64,000 nt of DNA from Phocicoccus schoeneichii (GCF_014635565.1 NZ_BMDB01000003.1:62001-126000); one strand, 5' to 3'; numbered from the stretch's first letter, positions 1 through 8,677 are shown. Notes: a model not told the origin generated them from the sequence alone. Numbers and translations: made by a program.

Positions 1-613
1 CTGGACAGTCTTCTATTGGGCTTGGGTAATTGCATGGAGTCCATTCATCGGTTCATTTGTTGCACGTGTATCACGTGGTAGAACAATTCGTGAATATGTT
101 ATGGGTATCTTAATTGTACCTCCAATCCTTTCATTCTTATGGGTAGGTGCCCTTGGTGGTTCAGCAATTTACTCTGACTTATTCAACAACACAAATATTG
201 GTGAAATTGTACTTGATGACCAAACTAGAGCGCTATTTGCACTTCTAAATACAATGCCATTTGAACTCATAACATCAGCAATTGCAATTCTACTCATCTT
301 CCTATTCTTAGTAACGTCTGCAGACTCTGCTACGTTCATCGTTTCAGGTATGAGTATTGGTAACACTGAGAACCCACCAATTAAACTTAAAGTACTTTGG
401 GGTGTAATCTTAGGTGTACTTACAATCGCACTTATTCTCGCTGGTGGACTGACAAGTTTACAGGCCGCAAGTTTACTCGCCGGATTACCGTTCGCAATCG
501 TCTTGATAATGATGATATTCAGTGTATCTAGAAGTCTGAGACGCGAACCAAACCGAGCGCTTGTCAGACGTCGTCACTCACACAATGCAAAAGAAGAACA
601 TAAACAATTTTAA
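1..613 (+). CDS. BCCT-family osmolyte transporter, C-terminal part (5' truncated by window edge)
   Basis: This is the C-terminal third of a sodium-coupled betaine/choline/carnitine transporter of the cytoplasmic membrane. The frame is open from base 2, so the gene starts outside the window. The visible part carries the family hallmark of a Trp-rich helix (FYWAWVIAWSPF), followed by a basic cytoplasmic loop (ARVSRGRTIREY) and further membrane helices. It ends in a short basic, hydrophilic tail rich in Arg and His, the region that senses osmotic stress in some family members. BetT, OpuD and CudT-type proteins share these motifs, so the substrate cannot be named. A strong hairpin terminator follows at once. 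Confidence 0.9.
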   Translation, partial: WTVFYWAWVIAWSPFIGSFVARVSRGRTIREYVMGILIVPPILSFLWVGALGGSAIYSDLFNNTNIGEIVLDDQTRALFALLNTMPFELITSAIAILLIFLFLVTSADSATFIVSGMSIGNTENPPIKLKVLWGVILGVLTIALILAGGLTSLQAASLLAGLPFAIVLIMMIFSVSRSLRREPNRALVRRRHSHNAKEEHKQF

Positions 614-630
614 TTCAGACTAGCAAACGA

Positions 631-669
631 AAATATCTTAGTATATCATCTATACTAAGATATTTTTTT
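631..669 (+). terminator. Rho-independent terminator after the BCCT gene
   Basis: A perfect 15-bp inverted repeat (AAATATCTTAGTATA / TATACTAAGATATTT) with a 5-nt loop ends in a T run. It lies just before the coaW ribosome site. Confidence 0.85.
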
Positions 670-681
670 GTGGAGGCCGCT

Positions 682-1491
682 ATGAAAATTGGCATAGATG
701 CAGGTGGAACATTAACTAAAATGGTCATAATCGATAAAGACAATCACTACTCTTTTGACGTACGACCAACAAGTCAAGTGGATCTACTTATAAAGGAATT
801 AAATGAGATGGACGATATAAAAGTGTATCTTACTGGTGGACAAAGTGTTTATATCTCTGAAAATATTAGACATGAATCACACTTATCGATAGAGTTTGAT
901 GCGACTTATGTGGGGCTTAAAAAGTTGATGGACCGAGCAGGTATTCATCTTGATAAGTTCGTATATTTAAACGTTGGTACCGGAACGAGTTTCCACCAAG
1001 CGGATCAGAATTCACAAGTACGCGTTGGTGGAACTGGTGTGGGTGGCGGTACATTGATGGGATTGTCTTATCTTTTAACTGGGATTGAATCGTTTGAAGA
1101 TATTGTTGAAGAATCAAAAAAAGGGTCTCGCGACACGCTTGATTTAAAGGTGAAACACATCTTTAAAGGCGGTCCGAGCCCATTGCCTGGAGATTTAACA
1201 GCGAGTAACTTTGCGCATGTTGAACATGGTCACTTTGAAACTGCGACAAATGCAGATAAAATTGCGTCAGTCATTGGTCTTGTCGCAGAAACTGTGACGT
1301 CTTTCGGTGTTACACTCGCAAATGGTTTTGGCACGGAAGACATGGTCTTTTTAGGATCAACACTCAATGACAACCAAGTCATGCGTGACGTGATTTACAG
1401 CTATGGTCCAATGAAAGGGATTAAGCCGTATATCATCGAGCATGGTGAATTCAGTGGTGCGCTCGGCTCTATTCTCGTATTTACAGAATAA
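682..1491 (+). CDS. coaW: Type II pantothenate kinase
   Basis: This enzyme phosphorylates pantothenate, the first committed step of coenzyme A synthesis. The N-terminus has the ASKHA-fold phosphate motif GIDAGGTLTK (residues 4-13), followed by LNVGTGTSF and a glycine-rich GGTGVGGGTLMGL stretch, all typical of the staphylococcal type II kinase. About 269 residues matches the family length. An upstream GTG at 670 is in frame, but GGAGG at 672-676 overlaps it and sits 5 nt before the ATG at 682, so 682 is chosen. The stop overlaps the end of the convergent ABC gene by 11 bases. Type II PanK is characteristic of staphylococci, which helps to place the organism. Confidence 0.92.
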   Translation: MKIGIDAGGTLTKMVIIDKDNHYSFDVRPTSQVDLLIKELNEMDDIKVYLTGGQSVYISENIRHESHLSIEFDATYVGLKKLMDRAGIHLDKFVYLNVGTGTSFHQADQNSQVRVGGTGVGGGTLMGLSYLLTGIESFEDIVEESKKGSRDTLDLKVKHIFKGGPSPLPGDLTASNFAHVEHGHFETATNADKIASVIGLVAETVTSFGVTLANGFGTEDMVFLGSTLNDNQVMRDVIYSYGPMKGIKPYIIEHGEFSGALGSILVFTE

Positions 1492-2161
1492 TATGCCTTG
1501 ATCCACTCAATTCTCTGATTTTGACACTCGTGTCAAATGCATCAGAGAGCGTGATTTCATCAATATTTTGTGGTGCATTCTGAGACAGGAGTGCGCCTTT
1601 TTTTATGACTAAAATCTCGTCAGCGTATTTTAAAGATAAAGATAGCTGATGCACGCTGGCGATGATTATTTTATCTTTTAAGGTGCTCAAGTACTCAAAG
1701 ACGTGCTTTTGAAATGCGATATCTAAACTCTGATCAATCTCATCTAGTAAGAGAATGGGTTTATCTTCTAAAATAATTTGGGCGAGTTGCGCACGTTTAA
1801 ACTCCCCACCAGATAACGTTTCGATTCGTGCGTCTCGTAAATCTGTTAGATTAAAAATATCTAACATCTCGCCAGAATCTTTTTCTGTCGTCAGTTCAAC
1901 AAAATCTTTTACGGATAATAAGGATCGCGGCATTTCTTGTGGGAGGTACGCATAAGTGTGATGAGACAGTGGCTTAGAGTTATAGTTTACGTCACGAACT
2001 GTCCCGGATTTTTCATCATAAAAACCTGTGAGTCCCGTTAAAAAAGTACTCTTCCCACTTCCATTTTGACCAACTATCATTGTGAGTCCAGGACGAATCT
2101 TTGTATTCATATTCAGATGAAAGCTCCCAAGGTCAATCGATAATTCATTAATCGTCAACAT
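1481..2161 (-). CDS. Orphan ABC transporter ATP-binding protein
   Basis: This is a 226-residue single nucleotide-binding domain. It has Walker A GQNGSGKST (about 31-39), a Q-loop YLPQE, signature LSGGEFKRA (about 116-124) and Walker B ILLLDEIDQSLD (about 136-147). A D-loop and a switch His (SVHQLS) follow, so it should be a working ATPase. No permease or binding protein is next to it, which makes the substrate unknown; it probably pairs with membrane subunits encoded elsewhere. It is convergent with coaW with a short 3' overlap, and 33 bp downstream of the OsmC gene on the same strand, although an apparent terminator lies between them. Confidence 0.88.
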   Translation of the reverse strand: MLTINELSIDLGSFHLNMNTKIRPGLTMIVGQNGSGKSTFLTGLTGFYDEKSGTVRDVNYNSKPLSHHTYAYLPQEMPRSLLSVKDFVELTTEKDSGEMLDIFNLTDLRDARIETLSGGEFKRAQLAQIILEDKPILLLDEIDQSLDIAFQKHVFEYLSTLKDKIIIASVHQLSLSLKYADEILVIKKGALLSQNAPQNIDEITLSDAFDTSVKIRELSGSRHIIL

Positions 2162-2172
2162 AGTGTTTCCTT

Positions 2173-2202
2173 AAAAAATAGACTGAGGATTCCCTCAGTC
2201 TA
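2173..2202 (-). terminator. Terminator of the OsmC gene
   Basis: Read on the minus strand, TAGACTGAGG and CCTCAGTCTA form a perfect 10-bp stem with a 4-nt loop followed by a T run. The stem overlaps the OsmC stop codon. Confidence 0.75.
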
Positions 2203-2620
2203 CTCTACTTCCATTTAAATAAGTTTCTACGCGTGTTTTTGCTTTTAATGAGTTGATTGCTGAGCAATATTTATCATGTGATAATTCTACTGCACGCTTC
2301 ACAGTTTTCGCAGGAACGTTACCTTCTACGTGCACTCTTACTACAACATCTGTGTAGAATTTTGGCGCTTCGTCGTTTCTAGTTCCGACAACTTCAAGTT
2401 CCAGATTTTTCACTTCATCCATATTGTGACGCATGATTACACAAATATCGATACCCATACAACCTGCAACACCATGGAGTAACATCTCCATCGGTGAAGA
2501 AGCACTCGCATCGCCACCTGCTTCTTTATTCGCATCCATATTTACTTTAAAGCCTGTGTTTTGTCCTTCAGACTCAAACTTAATGTTACCCTGCCATTTC
2601 GTTTTTACGCTAATTGACAT
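2195..2620 (-). CDS. OsmC/Ohr family protein
   Basis: A 141-residue OsmC-fold protein. Members are thiol peroxidases that reduce organic hydroperoxides or hydrogen peroxide in the cytoplasm. The two conserved cysteines are visible: one in the helix motif GVAGCMGID (about 52-60) and one in SHDKYCSAIN (about 118), the spacing expected of the catalytic pair. The family helix preceded by SPMEMLLHG is also present. The start has a strong AAGGAGG site. It belongs to the YhfA-like branch rather than the classical Ohr branch, judged from motif wording only. No regulator is adjacent. Confidence 0.88.
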   Translation of the reverse strand: MSISVKTKWQGNIKFESEGQNTGFKVNMDANKEAGGDASASSPMEMLLHGVAGCMGIDICVIMRHNMDEVKNLELEVVGTRNDEAPKFYTDVVVRVHVEGNVPAKTVKRAVELSHDKYCSAINSLKAKTRVETYLNGSRVD

Positions 2621-2671
2621 GATGATTCCTCCTTAATTTACTATAGTATACATAAAGAAATTAAAACTCGC

Positions 2672-2887
2672 TCACTCTTTGTCTCTCATTTCTTCAACGG
2701 ATGGACGGTTACTTCTGTACGATAATAATAAGAATATAAAGAGCAGAAACATGATAATCATAATACCGATGATGATCACAAGACTTAATGGAGAATCATT
2801 CGTCACCGTGCTCGTAATCGAGAAAATGATACCACCAGTAAACAGTGCGCCTACAAACGCATATACAATAACTTGCCAGTTTTTCAT
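2672..2887 (-). CDS. Small two-helix membrane protein, unknown function
   Basis: A 71-residue protein with two hydrophobic helices (about 5-25 and 35-57) and a charged C-terminal tail (RSNRPSVEEMRDKE). The start is supported by AGGTGAACG just upstream. The pattern of two helices and an acidic/basic tail resembles small envelope proteins common in staphylococci, but I do not recognise a named family. It stands alone on the minus strand between osmC and a GNAT gene. A hairpin at 2986-3062 lies upstream of it rather than downstream. Confidence 0.65.
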   Translation of the reverse strand: MKNWQVIVYAFVGALFTGGIIFSITSTVTNDSPLSLVIIIGIMIIMFLLFIFLLLSYRSNRPSVEEMRDKE

Positions 2888-2985
2888 AAACGTTCACCTA
2901 TTCATTTTGATACATTAAATATATCATGAAAACTCATGTTTTTATCTCAAAATTCATGACAAAACAATTACGGTTTATAAAGATA

Positions 2986-3062
2986 AAAACACGCACGAAA
3001 TGCCGTGCACCCCTTAATTTTGGCTTAAGGGGTACGCGTCAAAATTCTAAGTGCGTGTTTTT
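2986..3062. terminator. Nested bidirectional hairpin
   Basis: The outer arms AAAACACGCAC (2986-2996) and GTGCGTGTTTT (3051-3061) enclose an inner stem CACCCCTTAA / TTAAGGGGT. A motif copy GATAAAAAC (2982-2990) runs into the left arm. On the minus strand it lies upstream of a small membrane gene, and it follows the end of nothing on the plus strand, so its role is unclear. The inner CACCCCTTAA stem recurs at 9654-9694. Confidence 0.55.
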
Positions 3063-3076
3063 AATGCGTATAAAAC

Positions 3077-3586
3077 TTATTTGTTTACCCAAAGCGTCAT
3101 GTAGATCAAATCCGTATAGCCTTCCTTGAGTTTCACTTGATTGGTTAGTCTCGCTTCTTCTTTAAAACCAAAGCGTTCGTAGAGTCTGATTGCGCCTGGG
3201 TTATTAGAAAATACAGTGAGCATAATTTTTTCGATGAGTGGGTTTTCTTCAGCAAATTCAATCGCGCCTTTAACTAGGCTTGACCCGATACCCATCCCTG
3301 CATAATCTTGTTGAACACTAATACCAAACTGCGCAATGTGTTCAAACTTTTTTCTTAAATCTTGTTTCATATTAATAATTCCAACGATTTTTCCGTCTAC
3401 AACTGCGACTCGCTTATAATCGTTTGGCCCCACTTCTGTGATTGCCTCTTCTTGTTCATTGATTGAAATATAATGGTTCTCAATCAAAGTCGCGAGCGTA
3501 TCGGGATTTTCTCTCGTTACAATCAATTTATGATCGATCAATTGCTCTGCGTCGCTAACAACAGAATTTCTAATTTCAAAATCCAT
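3077..3586 (-). CDS. GNAT family N-acetyltransferase
   Basis: A 169-residue GNAT-fold acetyltransferase transferring an acetyl group from acetyl-CoA to an amine. The acetyl-CoA pyrophosphate loop reads QQDYAGMGIGSSLVKGAIEFA (matching Q/R-x-x-G-x-G/A), and the C-terminal segment NNPGAIRLYERFGFKEEAR is the family motif B. It resembles the YkkB/RimI-like branch; the substrate is unknown. A GTG 9 nt further upstream is in frame, but GAGGTG sits where the ribosome site for the ATG at 3586 should be, so 3586 is preferred. It is a single-gene unit. Confidence 0.85.
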   Translation of the reverse strand: MDFEIRNSVVSDAEQLIDHKLIVTRENPDTLATLIENHYISINEQEEAITEVGPNDYKRVAVVDGKIVGIINMKQDLRKKFEHIAQFGISVQQDYAGMGIGSSLVKGAIEFAEENPLIEKIMLTVFSNNPGAIRLYERFGFKEEARLTNQVKLKEGYTDLIYMTLWVNK

Positions 3587-3655
3587 TTTATTCACCTCAA
3601 AAAGCTATTATCCATATATTATCATGAGAGTAAATATGGTACACGTAATTGAGCT

Positions 3656-3955
3656 TTAAGGCAGTAGCATTAGCACATAAACAAACGCGACAGATAATAC
3701 GACGATGAAAAATAACGGTACCCTTAGTATTCCAAGCGCTGCTGCGAATACACCAGCTAAGAGTCCTTGAGTCGGTGTTTCAACCGCAGTTAAAATTCCT
3801 GGAAAGACTAAAACACCAAGAGCCGCAATCGGTATGTAATTTAAAAAAGCAACAAAATTTTCAGGTAGCTCGAGTTTCCCAACGAAAAACGTAGGTACTA
3901 CTCTAATCGAGACGTTGACCACAGTCAATATTAAGATTAAGACAAGCACACTCAT
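3656..3955 (-). CDS. azlD: Branched-chain amino acid export protein, AzlD subunit
   Basis: A 99-residue protein with three or four membrane helices and the AzlD signature near the N-terminus (NVSIRVVPTFF, then ENFVAFLNYIPIAALGVLVFPGIL). AzlD is the small partner of AzlC; together they export branched-chain amino acids, and the Bacillus pair gives 4-azaleucine resistance. Its ATG overlaps the azlC stop as ATGA, so the two are translationally coupled. Length is normal for the family. Confidence 0.9.
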   Translation of the reverse strand: MSVLVLILILTVVNVSIRVVPTFFVGKLELPENFVAFLNYIPIAALGVLVFPGILTAVETPTQGLLAGVFAAALGILRVPLFFIVVLSVAFVYVLMLLP

Positions 3956-4644
3956 GACACTGGCCCCCTTTTTCTTTCACGTAGCTCTAACAAGAGACCG
4001 ACAGATGATGCTGTTAACATTGCGATTACAATCGCAATTCCAGGAGCAATCCCAACCTCAATTAAGAAAAAGTGTAACGTCATACCGAGTCCTGCCACAA
4101 TGATGTTTCTTACATTTGAACCAAGTGATGGCATGAGAAGTGCAATGAACAAAGCATATAACGCAATTCCACTTGCAATAACCAAGCGCTCACTCATAAT
4201 TTCTCCAGTGAGATATCCCACTATAGTGAATACTACCCAAAATAGATATGATACAAAAACAGTAATAAGGTAATCTGCGAATGTTTTACGTTCTGGACCA
4301 TATCGACTTGTGAGTGCGAACGATTCATCTGTCACAAATAAAGATATCATAAATCGTTTCACGATATTTAAATGACGCAAATCATAGTTGATTTTAAAAC
4401 TCATGACAAACATACGTGAGTTTAAGATGAAAATAGCAATGATGATTGCGATGTAACTACTATCATTTAACATTTGTAATGTTAAAAATTGTCCTGCTCC
4501 ACCATAATTCATGGCACTCATCAGGCTAGTCGCTAACAAATCAAGGATTGGCTTTGCAGTAATTCCGAACGCGACCGCTACTGGTAGATACCCGAGACCA
4601 ATAGTCGTGCCATCGGAAAAGGCACGCTTGTATACATCTTTCAA
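3952..4644 (-). CDS. azlC: Branched-chain amino acid export protein, AzlC subunit
   Basis: A 230-residue polytopic membrane protein of the AzlC family. Diagnostic pieces are LGYLPVAVAFGITA near the N-terminus, SAMNYGGAGQFLTL, and the loop DESFALTSRYG. It starts with TTG behind a good AAGGAGAGAG site; no ATG is better placed. It is the first gene of an azlC-azlD operon with a 4-nt overlap. No Lrp-type AzlB regulator is present next to it, unlike the Bacillus subtilis azlB-azlCD arrangement. Confidence 0.9.
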   Translation of the reverse strand: MKDVYKRAFSDGTTIGLGYLPVAVAFGITAKPILDLLATSLMSAMNYGGAGQFLTLQMLNDSSYIAIIIAIFILNSRMFVMSFKINYDLRHLNIVKRFMISLFVTDESFALTSRYGPERKTFADYLITVFVSYLFWVVFTIVGYLTGEIMSERLVIASGIALYALFIALLMPSLGSNVRNIIVAGLGMTLHFFLIEVGIAPGIAIVIAMLTASSVGLLLELRERKRGPVS

Positions 4645-4727
4645 AAAATCTCTCTCCTTGTGTTAAAATAATATTAATATTGTATCATAAATATTCTGAA
4701 TATTATTGAAATGGAGAGATTCTTTTT

Positions 4728-5567
4728 ATGAACGCAATTGCGATTGATTTAGATGGGACTGCACTTACTCATGGAGGCGTGTTTTCATCTCACTTAAATG
4801 ATGTTTTAAACACGTTAAGTGACAGAGGATTTAAAATTATCATCGCTACTGGACGCTCAATGAAGTCGCTCAGTACGAAGATTCCTGATACATTAAAAGT
4901 CGATGGCTACGTTGCAGCGAGTGGGGTTCGCGTACAGACACCGGATGAAGTATTAGAGAGCCATGTGTTTGACGAAGAGACTGCGAATTTTATCTTGGAA
5001 TTAGCACGTGAGCATAAAATGTATTATGAAATTAACACGGTGACGGATGGTCCGTATACATTTGAATCAGATCGCGAATATATTATGGAAGATCTCTTAA
5101 GTCCGCCCGGTGAAAATGCGTACGGTTATGAACTCATTGGAATTGAACGCACGCTGAAAAGTAAAGAACAATGGGTCGACTATGTGGATATGTCTCAAAC
5201 GATTAAATTTTATTTCTTTAGCATGAATGGTGAAAAAATCGCAAACTTTTATAATGTGTTAGATGAAAACAACGATGCGAAATATGCGCTATACCAGACG
5301 GCTCCGCATAATTCAGAAACAATGGTCAGCGGTGTCGATAAAGGCACGGGCCTCGAAACACTTCTCGGTCACTTAGGTGTTTCGTTTGAGAATCTACATG
5401 TGTTTGGTGACAGCATGAATGATACTCCGATGTTTTTACGCGCTGGGAAAAAAACAGCGATGAAAAACGCGACGGATGAATTAAAACAAATTGCGGATGA
5501 TGTGACACAGTTTTCGTGTGATGATGATGGGCTTGCGAAATATTTAGAAGACCATTATTTAAATTAG
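4728..5567 (+). CDS. HAD-superfamily hydrolase, Cof/YidA type
   Basis: A 279-residue cytosolic phosphatase of HAD subclass IIB (Cof type), probably acting on sugar phosphates or nucleotide cofactors. All four HAD motifs are visible: DLDGTAL (Asp nucleophile, residues 7-13), ATGRS (about 41-45), a conserved Lys in DKGTGLE (about 204), and GDSMNDTPMF (about 228-237). The cap domain lies between motifs II and III. It starts behind GGAGAG and lies 15 bp ahead of the MFS gene, so the two are probably co-transcribed. The substrate cannot be told from sequence. Confidence 0.88.
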   Translation: MNAIAIDLDGTALTHGGVFSSHLNDVLNTLSDRGFKIIIATGRSMKSLSTKIPDTLKVDGYVAASGVRVQTPDEVLESHVFDEETANFILELAREHKMYYEINTVTDGPYTFESDREYIMEDLLSPPGENAYGYELIGIERTLKSKEQWVDYVDMSQTIKFYFFSMNGEKIANFYNVLDENNDAKYALYQTAPHNSETMVSGVDKGTGLETLLGHLGVSFENLHVFGDSMNDTPMFLRAGKKTAMKNATDELKQIADDVTQFSCDDDGLAKYLEDHYLN

Positions 5568-5582
5568 AACTGGAGAGAGACT

Positions 5583-6782
5583 ATGGACCATGAAGACACC
5601 TACATTATTAAGGGGACAAAAGAGTATACAAAACTTAATATCGCATTTTTCTTAGCAGGATTTACGATTTTTTCTGTCCTCTACTCTGTTCAGCCACTCA
5701 TGCCGTACTTCGTAGATATTTATGGTATTTCTGAGACGCGGGCGAGCCTGGTTTTATCTTCTTCGACTGTGGCATTAGCACTCGCCATGCTTGTATACGG
5801 TGCGTTATCAGAAGTCATTGGACGCAGAAAAATCATGATCTTTTCAGTTATCTCGGTGTCGCTGTTTGCACTTGTGATGCCGTTTGTACATAATTTTGAC
5901 GTACTCGTATTCTTGAGACTTGTGCAAGGTGTGTGTCTTGCGGGACTACCAGCGATTGCGATGGCGTTCATTAGTGAAGAGGTGTCGCCGGTTTCTCAGG
6001 CCTCGGCAATTGGAATCTACATTTCGGGGAATGCGTTTGGTGGCGCGTTTGGACGTATTTTTACGAACTATGTTTCGTCTTTATACGGCCTTGAAAATGG
6101 ACTTTTGGCAATTTCAATTTTGAGTGTGATCGCGACTGTTCTGTTTGTTGTCATGCTACCACCATCGAGACACTTTGTTAAGGTGGAATTGAATGTGCGA
6201 GAGTTGCTAGGTGCGTACAAAGATCACTTGATGAACCGCGCTTTATTGCAGCCATTTATGCTTGGATTATTGCTGATGGGCGGTAATATTGCGCTCTTTA
6301 ACTACATCAGTTTCGAACTCATCAATAATTACGGTATCAAGGCGCAGTATGTGAGTTTCTTGTATCTCTTATTTCTTTTAGGCATCATTTCATCAATGAC
6401 GATTGGGCGTGTTTCAAACCAATTTGGAATATTTAACTCGCTCGAGTATAACCTCTTGCTATTTATTGGAGGCGCGCTGATTACACTTGTGCCAAGTGTC
6501 ACGGTTAAAGTCATTGGACTCGGACTCACGATATTTGGATTCTTTGGAGGGCATTCGATGGCGAGTTCGATGGTCGGACACCGTGCGAGAGACCACCGCG
6601 CGCAAGCGACAAGTCTGTACTTGCTCTTTTATTACACAGGCACATCGCTCGGCGGAACCGTCGGTGGGATATTCTATAGTCACATGCACTGGCCAGGCGT
6701 CGTAATACTCGCCGTCGTCTTTATGATCTGTGCATTACTCATTCTATTCAACATGAAACACGTTAAGAACACTCCGTTTTAA
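5583..6782 (+). CDS. MFS transporter (YnfM-like efflux protein)
   Basis: A 399-residue major facilitator with twelve predicted helices. The first helix reads FSVLYSVQPLMPYF, typical of the YnfM/arabinose-efflux branch. The loop between helices 2 and 3 carries the MFS motif A variant YGALSEVIGRRKIM (about 79-92), and helix 4 has LRLVQGVCLAGLPA. Such proteins are usually proton-coupled drug or metabolite exporters; the substrate is unknown. It is co-oriented with the HAD gene, 15 bp downstream. The TAA stop is directly followed by GATAAAAAC, which leads into the terminator. Confidence 0.88.
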   Translation: MDHEDTYIIKGTKEYTKLNIAFFLAGFTIFSVLYSVQPLMPYFVDIYGISETRASLVLSSSTVALALAMLVYGALSEVIGRRKIMIFSVISVSLFALVMPFVHNFDVLVFLRLVQGVCLAGLPAIAMAFISEEVSPVSQASAIGIYISGNAFGGAFGRIFTNYVSSLYGLENGLLAISILSVIATVLFVVMLPPSRHFVKVELNVRELLGAYKDHLMNRALLQPFMLGLLLMGGNIALFNYISFELINNYGIKAQYVSFLYLLFLLGIISSMTIGRVSNQFGIFNSLEYNLLLFIGGALITLVPSVTVKVIGLGLTIFGFFGGHSMASSMVGHRARDHRAQATSLYLLFYYTGTSLGGTVGGIFYSHMHWPGVVILAVVFMICALLILFNMKHVKNTPF

Positions 6783-6829
6783 GATAAAAACAGGCAATCC
6801 CTTGAGAGACGGGACTGCCTTTTTTTGTT
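6783..6829 (+). terminator. Terminator after the MFS gene
   Basis: AGGCAATCCC and GGGACTGCCT form a 10-bp stem with one mismatch, followed by a T run. GATAAAAAC (6783-6791) abuts the stop codon, and its A tract can pair with the T run. Confidence 0.8.
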
Positions 6830-6973
6830 TGTATTAAGCTTTTTGCGGTAATGTCTGGAAATGCTGGCATAACGTTAGAAGGCGCGCAACCTTATTGAGG
6901 TAAACTTGGTTTTTATCGGATTAGCGCTGAAAGGTCCGTAATATTCTTGAGATAATCTTGAATTCCAATTCAG

Positions 6974-7580
6974 TAGCGCGAAGATACTCCTCACATCGTT
7001 GCGCTAATTGGAGTTTCACTGACGGTAGCGCGAAGATACTCCCCACATCGTTGCGCTAAATCGAGTTTGGTTGGCGGTAGCGCGAAGATACTCCACACAT
7101 CGTTGCGCTAAATGGAGTTTGTATGAGGGTAGCGCGAAGATACGCCCCACATCGTTGCGCTAATTGGAGTTTCGCTGGCGGTAGCGCGAAGATACTCCTC
7201 ACATCGTTGCGCTAAATCGAGTTTGGCAGTTGGTAGCGCGAAGATACTCCTCACATCGTTGCGCTAATCACAGCCTACTTAGCAATAGCGCAACAACCCT
7301 CCAGCTACCCTATTGCTAATCACTTCATTTCTTACATTAGCTATAAGGTAAATTTCTTTGACTATAGCTAATTTCAGTTTTTATCTGTTTAGCTATATAG
7401 CAATCACTTTTGACTATTGCTAATCACTTCATTTCTTACATTAGCTATAGGGTAAACTTTTTTGACTATAGCTAATTTCAGTTTTTATCTGTTTAGCTAT
7501 ATAGCAATCACTTTTAACTATAGCTAATTCAACTTTCCAGCACTTTAGCTGTATAGCACATCTCTTCATATTACAGCTAA
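6974..7580. repeat. Tandem array of twelve 52-bp hairpin units (array 1)
   Basis: Twelve units in 52-bp phase, starting at 6974, 7026, 7078, 7130, 7182, 7234, 7286, 7338, 7390, 7442, 7494 and 7546. Each can form a hairpin of about 35 nt followed by a linker of about 17 nt. Units 1-6 have arms TAGCGCGAAGAT / ATCGTTGCGCTA around a 9-nt loop. Units 8 and 10 use TTAGCTATA / TATAGCTAA. Unit 7 uses TTAGCAATAG / CTATTGCTAA, and unit 12 uses TTAGCTGTA / TACAGCTAA. So the stem sequence drifts while pairing is kept. Units 8-11 also form a 104-bp higher-order duplication. A lone left arm at 6922 continues the phase upstream. No CDS is seen. Confidence 0.9.
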
Positions 7581-7735
7581 TTCCACTTTCCAGACGATTT
7601 GCTTTAGAGATTGTTTTTATCTGAATATATTTGTGAATGACTGTCAATCCTGCCACAAAACAAACATTTTTAATGATTATCAGGAAGATACTTTTTGGAT
7701 TGTTACCTTATTCATTAACTTTTTCAGATCAGAGT

Positions 7736-7915
7736 CAGGATACTCACTGAATCCCTCCTCTAACAAGACTTTATAACACGTTAGCTTCCGGATACAGAGA
7801 GTATCCTTACGCTATTTATTACTTCCAGTGACTTAGCGGTAGGATACTGTTTTTATCCTACCCCTAATTGTTATTTCCAATAATTTAAGGGAGGGATACT
7901 GTGTTTATCTTTAAA
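7736..7915. repeat. Three further 52-bp hairpin units (array 2)
   Basis: A second stem family in the same gene-free stretch. The clear units have arms TATCCTTACGCTA (7802-7814) / TAGCGGTAGGATA (7834-7846) and TATCCTACCCCTAA (7854-7867) / TTAAGGGAGGGATA (7885-7898). They are exactly 52 bp apart. A weaker unit with CTAAC / GTTAG lies one period upstream. The same stem family recurs at 29539-29687. Confidence 0.8.
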
Positions 7916-7966
7916 ATTAAGATATAAAAACAGCCTTTCTGAAGCTAATTCAACAATGTGTTTACA

Positions 7967-8572
7967 TTATTTAACTCCTAACAGCCACACGTGGCCTTCC
8001 ATCGGTTCCATCGGATCGATTTCGTGGCTGCCGTCTGTGAGTTTAACTTCTGCTTTCGCGCTACGTGCTTCTAGCAACTGTTTTAATTTGTATGCTTCGC
8101 CGGCTGTTGTCATCGCGTCGCGTGCACCGGCTGTCAAGAGTACGTTCAAATGACTTAAGTCTACGTCACTCACTTGCTCACTGAAATATCCTGGATGCAT
8201 GAGCATCGCACCTAAAAATTTCGTTTTATGATTTAAAAGCATGTGTGCTGCGATATTGGCACCATTTGAATAACCGATTAAAACGGTACGCGTCAGATCA
8301 AATCCAAATTCCTGACTGTCTGCCACAATCTGGTTGAAGAGTTTTTCACTTTCATTTTTGAGACTGTCTTCATCGAACGTTCTTAAATTTAAACGTTCAA
8401 AGAATCTTGTCTGCTCTCCTTCTAAAACCTCTCCACGATATGCAAGCACATTCGCATTCTGATCGACAGTTGCTGCAACGTGAAGTAAGTCTGTTTCGCG
8501 TCCACCTGTACCATGCAGGAGGATAAGCGTAATATCACTTTTTTCATTTCCTTTTATAAAGATACGTTTCAA
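7967..8572 (-). CDS. Alpha/beta hydrolase, phospholipase/carboxylesterase type (MhqD-like)
   Basis: A 201-residue serine hydrolase. The oxyanion segment LLHGTGG (about 19-25), nucleophile elbow GYSNGAN (Ser about 101), an Asp in TAGARDAM, and a final His in DGSHEI make a complete triad. This layout matches MhqD of Bacillus and Staphylococcus, which is induced by quinones and diamide. It is divergent from a ring-cleavage dioxygenase-like gene, as expected for the mhq set, although in S. aureus the genes form one mhqRED operon. A TTG at 8572 behind GGAG with 8-nt spacing is chosen over the GTG at 8581, which overlaps that site. Confidence 0.8.
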   Translation of the reverse strand: MKRIFIKGNEKSDITLILLHGTGGRETDLLHVAATVDQNANVLAYRGEVLEGEQTRFFERLNLRTFDEDSLKNESEKLFNQIVADSQEFGFDLTRTVLIGYSNGANIAAHMLLNHKTKFLGAMLMHPGYFSEQVSDVDLSHLNVLLTAGARDAMTTAGEAYKLKQLLEARSAKAEVKLTDGSHEIDPMEPMEGHVWLLGVK

Positions 8573-8671
8573 AATTATCACTCCACTCTTTCTAATAGTA
8601 TATGATAATTAGTTTCGGTTGAGTATGTTTTTAACTTGAGTAGATAAATCAACAATCTAAGAATTTGGTGC

Positions 8672-8677
8672 TATACT
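8672..8677 (+). promoter_or_regulatory. Probable -10 box of the dioxygenase-like gene
   Basis: TATACT lies 26 bp before the start codon and ahead of an AAAGGAG site. No convincing MhqR inverted repeat was found in the 130-bp divergent region. Confidence 0.4.

Noticed and set aside
2926-3129. A 67-residue plus-strand frame
   Set aside because: It covers the nested hairpin and the end of the GNAT gene, and has no ribosome site.
6974-7580. CRISPR array
   Set aside because: The regular spacing and palindromic repeat suggested it, but the linkers are only about 17 nt and similar to one another, the repeats drift in sequence, and no cas gene is present.
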